In this document: one piece after another, positions 41,111 through 52,743 of the stretch
Numbering within the stretch: position 1 is the stretch's first letter
Layout of the letters: the number at the start of each line of letters is the position of its first letter
Assembly: GCA_030522415.1 (NCBI GenBank)
Contig: CM060106.1
Span: forward strand, 27,429,967-27,493,966
Direction of reading: 5' to 3'
DNA length: 64,000 bases
Source of the DNA: Channallabes apus
Taxonomy: Eukaryota > Chordata > Actinopteri > Siluriformes > Clariidae
Notes under the pieces: model-generated
Databases searched by the model: none
What the model was told of the DNA's origin: nothing
What the model saw: the letters and a program-made list of their open reading frames with translations, nothing else
Program-made: the position numbers and the translations under genes

Positions 41111-44100
41111 GTAAGGCGAGAGCTATATATAATATTATGTATGTGTGTGTGTATATGTGTGTTAGCTGAGCAGCTAACGCACTGCTATTGTTTGGCTCTT
41201 GGAGCTCGCGGCCCTGTGTGTGTGTGTTTGTATGTATAAATCCGCCGGTAATACTTTATCCTGGTTGTGGTTTATTTCTGTTTCTCTCAGACATACAAGT
41301 GAGCTGTTCAACACTGATTAAAGACTGGATAATTTATATCTATTTATACTCGGTTTGATTAAGTGCGTGTGTGAGTGATTTTCTTGCTCATTAAGCGCCT
41401 AAGGAGCATGAAGCAGCTCCTCGAGTTAGCATTAGCAACATTCGTGTCTATAAGAAAAAAAATTTACTTTTATTAACAAGTATTACTTATTTTGTCTGTC
41501 TTTATTAAACTGCTACGTCACTCCTAAGCGGAAGTAAAATGTTCCTCGTTAAAGCTCCTAAATGGCATTTCATTTAACGTGTAGACTTCTGTCAAACATA
41601 TCACGCATTAGCGTGGCTCCGTCTCATTCCGCCGACTCCTGCACTGAATAGTGCACTCTGTACTCCTGTCCTGACTCACTCTCAAGTGCGCGGAGTGTGG
41701 AATAAATAAGGCTTAACTTAACCTCTTAGTGTTTTTCTCTTGCATGTTTAGTTTCACCAGCTGATATTTTATCTCTCCAGGACCGATTCCTGATTCACAT
41801 AAGCCTATATAAGATCATAACCGTACCATGAATTATGACCAGGTTTGAACAACTTCTGCAAGTAAATCAGCTTAAATTCTAGCAAAATGAATAATCAGTG
41901 TAAAAATGCCGAATTATTTCATATATATTAGAAATCTCCTCCTCAGACGGCATGCACCAGAATGTAGGCTGTGCAATGTGTTTTGCTGACAGTGAGGAAA
42001 CTCGACATCTATAGGATCTACACAGGGATCCTCAGGAGACGGAATTAAAACAGTCTCCTGCAATCCTCTACGTTCTGAAATCTGTATCCACCTCGGTGCC
42101 AGGGGGACGTTGCTGTCGTTGCCGGCCCCGCGGGCACACCGTGTGCTCGCTTTCTCGGCTCAGCGGCACAGCACAGGCTCAGGAGTCGAACCCCAGAGGA
42201 GCCCGGGACGACACTGCACATCTCACTAGTGGCATCTTTTATCATCATCATGCTTCCTGCCTCAAACCAGGGTGTAGTCCAAGCTTGATGTTTATTTTAA
42301 ACACTGTACCTGCTTTGTAATGGGTGAGGAAGGTTGTTATGATGGTTGTTAGGAGGAAGGGGAAGATGGTTGGCATGATTATTGTTATTATTATTATTAT
42401 TATTAGCTAAACAAATGGGAGCAGTTTCAATAGATTTTTCTGCATCAGTAGCATACGACAAGCTCTAGCTAAGTTTAGCTCTTATGATCTTCCTTTTCTG
42501 TTTAAACCATGCATCAATTTGGGAAATTTATATCAATATGTCAATCTGTGGATTAAGATTATTATTGCTGACCCTTTTAATTTACACATTAGTTAATCTC
42601 AGCCAGGTCATTTTTGTTTTTTATTTATAGTAAAAATATAAGATTGTTTCATGCAGGAAGATCAGCAGGTTTTGAAAGTCTTCCCATTGGATTGCATCAT
42701 TATTTACAATATAACCAGATTTAGAGTTGATTTGCAATAAACAGTTATTGGAAGTCATTTCATCTATGGAAGGAATAAGCAGACATAGTTTATCCTGGAG
42801 TATTCTCGTCATGCTCCTTTTTGTTTGTCTAAAATAAGGGCTTTTTGGAAGTATAATTCTGGTCATTATACTTTTTGCTACTACTATGAGAAAACACAAG
42901 ACATTTGGGCTACACCAGAATGGAAGGAAACAAACAAATAAGCGAAAAAATATGTTGGCGCAAATAACAAATTTTACATAAATGTTATTTTGCGATGCAT
43001 ATTGTTAAATTTTCAGCTTTTCTGCTTCTTTGCAGCCGGATCAGGGTTATATGTTGCCATGATCATAATGTGTTCCCCAGTAACTCGGGTTGACTGATCA
43101 GAATTGACAGCTTTTAAAAAGATACTTTTAATACAGTTTTCACATTATGGCGTGGGGATAGTTCGCGAGAACAGTTGGCCCCAAAATCTGGTTAATTTTG
43201 ATCACAATCGGAAACCGTGCTCAAGTCCGCTGGAGGAGGTGGTCTCGAGAACGATACAGCGTAATCGATCGAATAAGATATGGAAGCCAACCGTACCTGA
43301 AAGTGGAAGTAGATCGCTGTTTAGACATGACATCATCAATTGTGAATTGACCGTTTCATCATTGTCTGGTCCAACAGTGGTACCATGCCTATTTGCCAGT
43401 TGGTCACGATATCAACACTCATGAGATCTGCACAGAAGAAGGAATTTGAGTAAAGTAGTACCTTACAATGCAAGGGGAAATTTAGATTTTGCATTTGAAT
43501 AGAGCATAGAGCCGAAAGTTCCGCCTGTGATGGCACGAGAGACTCCTGCAAACCCCCCTGTGACATGCTGTTAGCTTTTTTCAGATAAGGTGTGTGCTTT
43601 GCTAGCTTTCTAACTTTACCGGATGGAATAATAGATATTAAAGAGGAATTAGGTAATCTTGAGCAATCTACATTGAAATCCTAAACTTTTAATTCCTCTT
43701 ATCCTAAAAACAAAAAAATAATAATAAAAAACACTGTAGGTATGATGAGATTGAAAACAACAATTCCACAGCAGCAGCTAATGATAGAAACTCACTAGAG
43801 GCAGGAAGATCAAACAGCTACATTTAGACAGCGACATTTTTCCTTCAGCATATCGGCTCTTGACCTTTTGCATAACATGATAGACAGTGGATGATAGAAG
43901 TACCATTAATCAGGATTAAACTATTGTTTTTTAATTCCCTAATCACATTTAGGTGTCTTCATAGCCCCCCCAAAAATTACCAATGATTACCTGATTATCC
44001 GATGAATTGCTTGATGCTTAGTTTGTCGCACAGATGAGAGTAGCCGCACTTTTAATAGCTTCTGTTCTACTCATTATTTTCATTTGTAGAACATTGTGGA

Positions 44101-45271
44101 GGACTTCATAACTTGTGCATAAAGTGTGTGTTGAAAATTGTAAGAAGGTAATAAAGATACTGATTTGGTAAGATAGGTTAATTTCTTATCATAACGTGAT
44201 TACCGAAGAGTAAAAATGTGATTCCTCCTGGGTTTGGGTGCATTTGTTAGTGCTAGCTTATTCAGTGCTTCTGTTGAAAATGAGACAGTTCTGTAGAGCT
44301 AATTAATAGCTAAATGCATGTTTTGGGTTGACAGTGTAACATGGAATATGAGTGAGCTATGTAGAGTGTAGAATCCCTTTGTTTCACACACAAAGTTGAT
44401 CGGGGGTTAGAGAGGGATTTGGGATTCAGCCTTGTGAAGATGGTTAGGTTTGTAGCTCGCGGGTGGTTCAGAGGCGATTTGGAACAATTTAGAAGCAGCT
44501 CCTAAGGAGACAAACTGTTAAAGATGCTGTTGGTTATCAGATGTGTTTAAAGTGCTTCTGTGACTGGATTTGAACGTACAAATTTCACAGTTTTGCACAC
44601 ACAACTGTGACATGTAAACTATTACCAGTAAATATATAAAATTCTCATTATTTTGCTGATGTTTTATTTAATAATACTTTTTCAGCAGACAGCAATTAAG
44701 ATTTCTTTGTATATGCCTTTATTTTTCATAATGTACCTTCTATTGCATCCAAGCAAATTCATTTTGATTAAAAACTCATCCATTTTGATGTTATAGCACA
44801 AGGCTGTTCGAAACATGTTTAAATTTTTAATTTTCTTATATATGATTATTTTCTGATGGGGCGAACCCTGCTACCACTGCAATGAACAGAGGGACAGTCG
44901 GCCTCTTTTAAACAGCTGGCTGCTTTCATAATTTATGTAAACACCGAGCTGCATTGGAAATGTTGTGAACCTTCTGTGGCATTGACACTTGAGGAGGGTT
45001 TATTGGTTTGTTTGGCTCTGTTTTTTTTCCCCTCCCCCCTCAGAATGAGGTATAGATGGATGTTGAATAGGGAAAGGATAGTGTTTATGCTGATGAGATT
45101 ATTCTTTCAGGTAAAAAGAACAGGAAGTGACTTTGTGAAATAAATTTTTTTATCATTGAGACATGAACTCTTTGGTTGACGATAACTTGAATGTCAATAA
45201 GTACCCCGTTTTTATATAATGTTCGAAAATTAACAGTGTTTTGAATTAAAAATGTTAATATGTGCGGAGAT

Positions 45272-45927
45272 TAGGGCTGGGCGATATGGCTGAAAACTAT
45301 CACGATATCAGTGTTTCATATCGATCGATGTCGATAATTATTGATATTTTTTTATGATCCATTTAAATTATGTACCAGGAGAAAAATATATTACATTTAA
45401 ACATTTAAAATAAAAACTTAACCTTCCTCTGATCATAGTCCCCTCAGTTATTAAGACAGAAATGTCAATAACCATGGAAAACTCAATTAATTAAAATGTA
45501 AACATAAGTCTAAAGTCACAATGAACACTTAACAATTATCTCTTAACGTTTAAGGTCTAAAATGAAAGAAAATGTAAGAAATTCTAGCAACACACACTCA
45601 ATCAGGAATTGGACCCAAGATGGTGAGCACTCAAATAAATTCCGGCAAAGCGTCAGAAATGGCATGGGCTGACTCAATGACTGAGCGATGTGAAGCGTCA
45701 TCTTTCCTCCTTTTATGCTTCCGGAATCGCGACCGTACTACTTCAGGTTCCTAGTGCCAGTCGTGGAGCGAGTGCGCATGACAGCAACCAAATTAGCTTC
45801 GCAACCTCTGTTTTCTTCCGACAAAGAATAAAAAGTATCGAACATTTTATCGAACACATTTTTTTTATTGATATCGATCACGTGTCTATCGCGATACATA
45901 TCGTTATCGTTTTACCTCCCAGCCCTA
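45272..45927. mobile_element. hAT-type MITE with perfect 8-bp target duplication
   Basis: Ends TAGGGCTGGGCGATATGG and TTACCTCCCAGCCCTA. The flanks GCGGAGAT (45264-45271 and 45928-45935) are identical. It is rich in TATCGAT motifs at both ends and has no intact gene. A truncated relative lies at 57094-57450. Confidence 0.8.
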
Positions 45928-46884
45928 GCGGAGATTAAATCTTTGAGGAGATTTATAAGGATTTGAACAGCTTTTGAACAGTGATCTTGCACATCTGATC
46001 TGTTGTAAAATAGCTGGACTGTTAGATGTCTTTGTGAGGGGCACATTTCCTGTGTCCTCGTATGGTCAGATTAAAAGAAAGCCGATACAGAAAGCTCGTA
46101 ATGTCCCCATTATCTCGTATATAGCCTTTGATTTATTACATTAATAATGGGCAGGAGGCATTAGCCAGTGAATAGGTGTGGGATTGTTTGTTTTCTTCGC
46201 GTAAATATTTAAAGCCTGGGATGACCTTACTTGAATTCTGTGTTTGTGCTTCTTTAATGCAGGACTGAACTGTGCTGAGATGATTTTAAAAACAGTTTTT
46301 TTTCTGTACTTGGGTATAGTAAGGTTGCTGCAGTCAAAACTTGCCCATTTTTAGTTTATGGTCCTTTTCCCATGTTTAGAATCCCCCCCCCCTTCTGTCC
46401 CTATATAACCATAAAATTTTAAAAACATTTTTAAATGTAGTTTTTGTCTAAAATGTCTAAAATTTCAGCTCGTTTATCTTTCTTTTGCTTTTTAGTGTTT
46501 TACTTCCCACAGCAATGTCACAAACTTGTTTGATTGTGAATTAAATAGAACGCGTACACTCCACTTGGTAGGTGGCAGTAGTGTGGCTTTGATCTACATT
46601 TTAATCTAGAAGAAGAACGGGTTTGTCCAGCTTTTAATTTGAGGGCTGTGTCAGGAAAACGAAACAAGAACACACTGCTTCAAGCAAAGCTGACCTAAAG
46701 AGGAATGTTGGAGGACAACAAATACTATCGCTGGTTAAAGAGATCCTGTGGTTTCTATGAGGGGGCAAAGTGATTCTTGAGGAAAATAGTTACACTTAGC
46801 ACTAGAGATGGGAACCATGTTATCGCAATACCTAGGTGCCGTTTTGTGATTTTGGAAGTATAATATATGATAAAAATATATATA

Positions 46885-47456
46885 CAGTGGAACCTTGGAT
46901 TACAAGCCTAGTTTGTTCCGGAAGCGGGCTCATATTTCAAAACGCTCGTAAACCAAATCGAATTTCCCCCTAAGAATTAATGGAAACTCAAATTCCGCTG
47001 TGTGTATGTTTGTGTGTGAGAAGCCCCTCTCCCCCTTCTCGTCTTAGTTACCCTTCTTCCAATCTTTTCACACACATGCGCGCACACAACGGAACCACTG
47101 TTTTATCGGACAAAAAGAAAATCTCTCTGACACTTGATTGAGCGACACGCGGAACGGAATCACTGCTGTAAAGTAAAAATAAAACAAATTAACCTGCACT
47201 TTATCTTTGAAAAGAATTTCGACAGAGCAGTGTTTCTGTGTAGAGCAGTAGTGTGTCTGTGAAGGCGAAAGTAGGAGGGGTCTGCAGCGCAAGAGAGAAA
47301 ACTCAGCTGTGATCACGTGACGCTTGGCATCAAAACAAGAAGCGCATGCGTGATATGATACTCAGTACTCATAAACCAAGACTTGTTCGTTTTCCAAGCC
47401 AAAATGTATTAATCTTTGCTCGCAAACCGCGTTACTCACAATCCGAGGTTCCACTG
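46885..47456. mobile_element. Tc1/mariner-type MITE
   Basis: CAGTGGAACCTTGGATTAC and its near reverse complement (ATCCGAGGTTCCACTG) form the ends, each flanked by TA. 572 bp, with no transposase seen. Confidence 0.75.
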
Positions 47457-47864
47457 TATTAGATATGTGATATGTAAGCTATACGTGCCAGAGATGATCT
47501 GTCTATTGTGAATATATCCCAGCTACCAGTCATCAGACAGCATTTACCTTTTTTTCCCCTCCGTGACGACCATGTTGAAGACAGAATTGCTGTGGGTTTT
47601 GCATATAATGTCAATAGTTATACGATCATAGTTATACTTTCATTATTGAGAAGGCATAGGTTATGGTAATATGTACTGAGAATTTTAGTTTTTTAAAAAT
47701 CCATAATGTATATTATAGTCTAGTTTAATAACATCTTTTTCCACAGTAATGGTACATCGGAGGTATAACATCGGAGAAGTCATGTGCAGATACTCTGCTT
47801 TCTCTTTTCTTGACCATTGTCACACCTTTTCTTTCTTTTCTTCTTCTCTGTTCCACTTACACAG

Positions 47865-48787
47865 TTGCGGGATCACTGGCCTGCAGATGGACACATAGGA
47901 ACCACTTTGTTCGTATTGTTTCCAGCCACTCGCAATGAAGAGCGAGGTCCAGACAGATGCACGCCGTAAACAGGACCCGCTGAAAGGGCCCCTGGTTAAT
48001 CCCGAGCCCATGGAGACAGCAAAAAGTTATCCCACGGAGGTGGATGTGATCAGTAAGGCTGGAAGAGATTTCGCAACGCTGTGTGGTGAGACGAGACATC
48101 GACCCCTACGGGACACTGGGGGGCGCAGAGACCCTGAAAGGAGCCGGAAGAAGCGAAAAAGCCAGCAACCGGGTCCCTCAGCCTGCTCTCTAAAGGAAGG
48201 TAGACTGAGTGAGGCAGCGATTCCTCCACCCCGTCTGGAGACACACAGCGAGGACGAGCGGAACATCGAATCCTCATTTAGTGACTGTGCCTCCTCGCCC
48301 TCGTCCAGCCTGCGCTTTGGAGATTCGGACACTTTGAGCTCTGAAGAAGATGGTCGGCAACAGCAGCATGTTAAAGCCTCGTCGGGCAGTGCAGGAGGAG
48401 GAACAGGGCCGACGCGCACCCTCCTGAGCCGAACTCGTGCCAGCAGGTCGCACAAATGGGCACGACTCGAAAACCCAGAGGCTAATCATGTTAAGCGGCC
48501 ATGTATAAGCTCACGGCGGCAGCTTAACAGGAAGCGATTTGCAAAGGTTGGGAATGGAGGTGGAGCTCAGCGCACTCCAAAGCAGAAGGAGCGTCTGCTG
48601 CTACAGAGGAAGAAGAGGGAGGTGATTGCGCGCAGGAAGTATGAACTCTTGCACAGCAGCAGTAGCTCTAGTGAGGAGCTGACCTCTGACTCCTCCTCAT
48701 CCTCTTCCACTGAGGGGGATGATGAGCTGTACGTGGGAGTGAGCAGCAGCGCTGGTAGCCAGATGAACAGCACCACTGTGGCCTCAG
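47865..48787 (+). CDS. rnf111: RNF111/Arkadia first coding exon (N-terminal 284 residues)
   Basis: Arkadia is a nuclear RING E3 ligase that ubiquitylates SMAD inhibitors (SMAD7, SnoN, SKI) and boosts TGF-beta/Nodal signalling; it also recognises SUMO chains. The exon opens after a pyrimidine-rich acceptor (acag at 47864). The ATG is at 47935, with an in-frame stop upstream at 47896. The coding part reads MKSEVQTDARRKQDPLKGPL, then KKRKSQQPGPS, FSDCASSPSSSLRFGDSDT, KQKERLLLQRKKREVIARRK and the Ser-rich SSSSSSTEGDDELYVGV. All occur in the same order in vertebrate RNF111. The donor TCAG|gtaaac at 48788 ends the exon one base into codon 285. The SIM region and RING domain are not in the window. 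Confidence 0.93.
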
Positions 48788-49499
48788 GTAAACCATTACA
48801 CAAACGTCTGCCTGTATTTAAGTTAAGAATATAATTTTGTACACAACTGAAGACGGACCAAACAACCCATTTGACCCAGAATCAAATGTCATTTCAGTAA
48901 AAAGAGAAATTCAGGAGCGAAATGTTTGGTCATGTTGTGGTTTTCAGCAGCTTTTGGACGAACCTAAATGGTTGATGGTCTTGAATCGAATGGTGAAAAC
49001 ACAGACACTATCGTACTTTAGGTAAATCAAGCATGTCGGTTTTGTAGCAGCACAGACAGCATCTGGCTCAAGAGCCACAGGTGGGACTGAATATGTGGAC
49101 CGTGTGGGAGCCACACCTCTATTGGTAGAGTAACTTTCATCCATTTGAATAAAGTTAAATTGCTATTTATTTGCATAAAGTAAAAACTTGTCTCAGTTGC
49201 ATCCCTCACCACACTTGCCCTGTCACAAATAGTTGATTGGTCTACTGTTACTGGAAGTCGACAGCTTTTATTAATGTTATTTTTTTTGTTTACCAAGTGT
49301 TCACGCCAGTGTGAATGTTGGCTAAAACTTTGATAAAATTTACGTAGTGGACTAGAAACGGCACGCTGAAGATAATTGTGTTTGAGATATAAAGAATATG
49401 AATATGAGACGACCGTTCCTGATTTCAGCTTTTATCTTTTGATGATTACATCAGGATGGGTTTAAACAGTGTAGAACATGGCAGCTTTAGATTGAACAC
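48788..49499 (+). other. rnf111: Start of second rnf111 intron
   Basis: No exon or named repeat is recognised. The intron continues to the end of the window. Confidence 0.45.
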
Positions 49500-49965
49500 A
49501 GATTTTCTCAGTAAGCAAAACTATTGGAACACGCACCTGATGGTTTGTTTCTTATTCCCGGGTGAGTCCTATTAAAGTGACAGTTGATTTGTCTAGATGT
49601 TAATTTGAATCCTTAGTTTTTCCTATTAAAAAGGATAAACCAACGCGAAGACCAAAGAGCTGTATACGGGAGAAAAGCAAGATGTTCTGAATTTGAGTAA
49701 AAGAAAATTATAAACGCCCTTACACAAGCATGAGACATAGCCAGTACAACAGTTTGGAATGACTTGAAAAAGAAAGAAACCCCTGGTGTACTAATAACCA
49801 GACAGTCGACAGGTCAGCCAAGAGAAACAACAGCAGTCGTTGAGAGACGCATTGTGAGAGTCGTGAAGGAAACCCAGAAAACATCAGTGACATCATCAGC
49901 AAGGGCTGGGGTGACAGTATCACAGTCTGAAAGAGTTGAAGAGCTTAAGTTGTTTGGAGTTTATT
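49500..49965 (+). pseudogene. Tc1-like transposase relic (N-terminal part)
   Basis: An open frame from about 49764 reads QSTGQPRETTAVVERRIVRV then TSSARAGVTVSQS. This resembles the second helix-turn-helix of Tc1 transposases. The upstream helix and the catalytic domain are missing or broken. Confidence 0.5.
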
Positions 49966-50217
49966 AAACACATCTTGATGGAATATCAGGAAATAAAAGC
50001 TGATAATCTGGTGCCTCATGTACAAAGACTTGCGTTGAATTCATACTAAAACATTGCGTACGGATAAAGCTGTAAATGTGCGTACGCACTAAAAAAATCT
50101 GATGTATGAAACACTGCGTACGAGGAATCCCACGCAGATTCTCTTTGTACATCCGAATTAACGTGAAATTGAGCGCACGTGCACGAGCGCAAAACCCCTC
50201 CCTGCCTCCTCCCCCGT

Positions 50218-50375
50218 ATAAATATGGTAATGACTCGACTTTGGCAAAACCAAACGAAAAAGCAAAGGCAAAAGCAAGCAAGAAGAGAAACTTCACAGAA
50301 TGTGAATTGGAGGTGCTCCTATCGGAGGTAGACCGGAGAAAAACTGTTATTTGCAAGTTTGTCCTCCGGAATTAA
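50218..50375 (+). pseudogene. Myb/SANT-like protein of Harbinger element, truncated
   Basis: LAKPNEKAKAKASKKRNFTE then CELEVLLSEVDRRKTVI is the first helix of a Myb/SANT-like DNA-binding domain, as found beside Harbinger nucleases. The frame ends after about 50 residues at a poly-A stretch, so the domain is incomplete. The start codon is unclear. Confidence 0.6.
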
Positions 50376-50421
50376 TAACAAAAAAAAAAAAAACTTAGCT
50401 GGAATAATATCTTTAAATACA

Positions 50422-51125
50422 TCACTCACCAAGAAGCCACCCATCGCGCACCCTGCCACCTTGGAGCCTCATCCCAACCATGCTGTTTGTGAGGATGAAT
50501 GAATCATGGGTTGACCCAGGCCACCTCGCCACAATATTTGTTAGGTGCATTTGAGCAGGGCCGGTTCCAGACCAGACCATATGGAGGGGCAGTGAGAAAT
50601 TTGAAGGGGGCATCCTGGTCTAGCATTGTGTTTTCCCCAGATAATGCGACCGGCGCGCAGTCAGATCATGCAGCGGGGGGGGGGGGGGGTGCGCGGTCAG
50701 ATCATGCAACCTGGTTGAGCATCACATATTATTTGCACATTTATTGAATGGAAATGTTTCCGATTCACGTATGCAAATTCGTCTTCAGATGGCGCCTTTA
50801 TAGCAATGTGCGTGCAGTCGATGGCTCCGATTACATTAGGAAAACCGCCGATTGTTGCAAATTGCGCTTTCATTTTTGGCTGGTCAACTGCATGATATGG
50901 AAACCTTATATAACTGCTAGACATCCAGATGATCCCGTCCCATACAGCTGGGACTGCATGGCTCAAAGACGACTGGCTTAACCCTGAGCGGTCTGCCGGT
51001 TCCCTTTGGAAAGAACCAGTTGCCAGGAAACCGAGCGTTGTCAGCACCTGTAAGGGAACGGGTAATGCGTGGCTCCTCGCTGTCTCTCTTTCCAAATTTG
51101 TACCCAACTCAGCACAGAGCTCCAA
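50422..51125 (-). pseudogene. HARBI1-like nuclease of Harbinger element, interrupted
   Basis: The frame reads ..FPNVIGAIDCTHIAIKAPSE through VNRKHFHSINVQIICDAQ (51125-50720), with the first catalytic Asp in GAIDCTHI. It then hits a 157-bp insertion. Beyond it the same frame resumes at MHLTNIVARWPGSTHDSFIL (about 50550), carrying the second Asp (STHDS). It ends at GWLLG, followed by gtgagt at 50429 (possible intron). The C-terminal catalytic Glu region is not found. Confidence 0.75.
50558..50714. mobile_element. 157-bp insertion inside the Harbinger nuclease
   Basis: It is flanked by the direct repeat TTGAGCA (50551-50557 and 50715-50721). Removing the segment and one repeat copy restores the nuclease frame, so this is a later insertion. 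It contains a G run of about 15 (50676-50690) and CCATATGGAGGGGCAGTGAG. Confidence 0.75.
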
Positions 51126-51622
51126 GAGTATAGCTCTTAGAAATCTGAAACGGCTAATAAGCCAGTCATCATCATGGGCCAGAAATCACTGTGATCCCTA
51201 AAAATGTGTTCCCTTTGGATTCGGCCATTGACAATGTCCTCTAATAAGGCCAACACTGCCATTGCCATAGACTAAGGGTTGTATCCATTTGCAAATGCTT
51301 TTATATGTTCTAAATCACATAATTGGTAGAAAAATATTGTCAATTAACCCATTTTATCAATTATAAATTAATAGCAATGTTTTTCACATGTGTTGGTGCG
51401 ATATTTGTAATGTGCAATCTTAACATAATCGCCTCTAGGAGTCGCCAACGGAAATAAAACAAACACACACGAGAAGAAATACACGTACGCCAGACATGAA
51501 GTTGGCGTGGAAGAACGCACATTCTCACGTTAATTTCACTGTTAGTAAATCTGACCGTGAGCGTGAAAACTGGCGTAAGCAAAGTTTTTGTGCGTACGCA
51601 GCGTTGATACATGAGGCCCCAG

Positions 51623-51924
51623 GGGGGTGTTCTTCGTACGTCGCTAACTCAGTTAGCTGGATTTGATTGTTGTGGATTTGTCCTGATCTTGGATTGTTTC
51701 GTTCTCCGATGCTCATCTCGCACTTGTTGTCATAGCAACATGTCCGTAAGCTTGAACTTGCTCGGTAGCAGGTTTATTTCATGTAAACAGGATTAAGGCT
51801 GCGCTCCCGCCGGGTTATGATTGGTTGAAATGGTGAGGTCACATCTGATTGGTTAAAGAGCGCTGACGTGGACTGACTCACGTGGGGAAAGAAAAGTATC
51901 TTGCATGCATATATACGGCTTGCC

Positions 51925-51998
<74 letters not shown>

Positions 51999-52370
51999 CA
52001 TAAATTCATAGATTTTCTATTATTATAATAAACTCTTGAGACAGCCCTCAAGACAATTAATTCAAATTCTTGTATAATGTTTATTTTGTAACACATTTAT
52101 TTTTCAGGGGTTTGTTATAAATATGAAAAAAAAATATATATATATATGTATGTATAATAAAAATAATTTTTTATAATGAAAAAATTGACAACTAATTTTA
52201 TTATAAAGTAAACAATATAAAAGTATACATGTTTAAAAAAAAAATTCATAGTTCTATTTTTCCATATACAACATATTTATTTTCATATTTCTTATTTTAT
52301 TTTATTGTCTCATATAATTTGTAAAACATATGTGCATATTATGTTCTAATATAATATTTGATAGCGATTA

Positions 52371-52401
<31 letters not shown>

Positions 52402-52743
52402 AGGGGGAATCCATGGCAGGGGAGCATTTCAGCGCATAACACGTGGGGGGGGGGCATTTCAGCGCATAACAGGTGTTACCAAAAAAAATAGAGCTTGTTC
52501 TTTTGTCATTTCGTCAACCAATCAAAGGACTTGTGATCAGTGTTTCTACTGTCGATGCATATCGCCTTTTAAACCAACGCACGAGCGCGCAATAATCCTA
52601 GACAACTCAATCCGGCCAAACTAATCATCAACAACAGGTGTGCTGGAAGAACCGACTTAGCCAGGTCTTAATTAGCACGATGATCTCATCTTAGATGTGT
52701 CAATTCATCCCGGATGTTTCAAGCGACGTACGAAGAATACCCC
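51623..52743. mobile_element. MITE with CGTACGTCGC inverted ends
   Basis: GGTGTTCTTCGTACGTCGCT and AGCGACGTACGAAGAATACC are inverted ends, possibly flanked by CCAGG. It abuts the right end of the Harbinger element. It contains (TA)n at 51928-51993, (TG)n at 52374-52399 and a short direct repeat CATTTCAGCGCATAACA at about 52425-52475. No genes. Confidence 0.65.
51928..51993. repeat. (TA)n microsatellite
   Basis: About 33 TA units inside the MITE at 51623-52743. Confidence 0.95.

Larger units (their letters stand above)
41111..47864 (+). other. rnf111: rnf111 intron 1
   Basis: It opens with gtaagg and closes with a T/C-rich tract and acag. I recognise two transposons inside (45272-45927 and 46885-47456) and a (TTA)n run near 42385-42405. 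Nothing else with coding character was identified. Confidence 0.5.
50010..51621. mobile_element. PIF/Harbinger element, internally damaged
   Basis: Inverted ends GGTGCCTCATGTA and TACATGAGGCCCC (last bases differ) enclose the two genes typical of Harbinger elements, facing each other: a Myb/SANT-like protein on + (50218-50375) and a HARBI1-like nuclease on - (51125-50422). Many GTACGCA repeats lie near both ends. The target duplication is not clear. Confidence 0.75.

Noticed and set aside
42621..42899. 92-codon minus-strand frame in rnf111 intron 1
   Set aside because: AT-rich, no recognised motif, no splice context; not enough to call a gene.
48027..48455. 142-codon minus-strand frame
   Set aside because: Antisense to the rnf111 coding exon, which has clear homology on the + strand.
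48788..48834. rnf111 frame extending past 48787 to a stop at 48834
   Set aside because: A good GTAAAC donor lies at 48788 and the known protein diverges there, so the extra residues are intron read-through.
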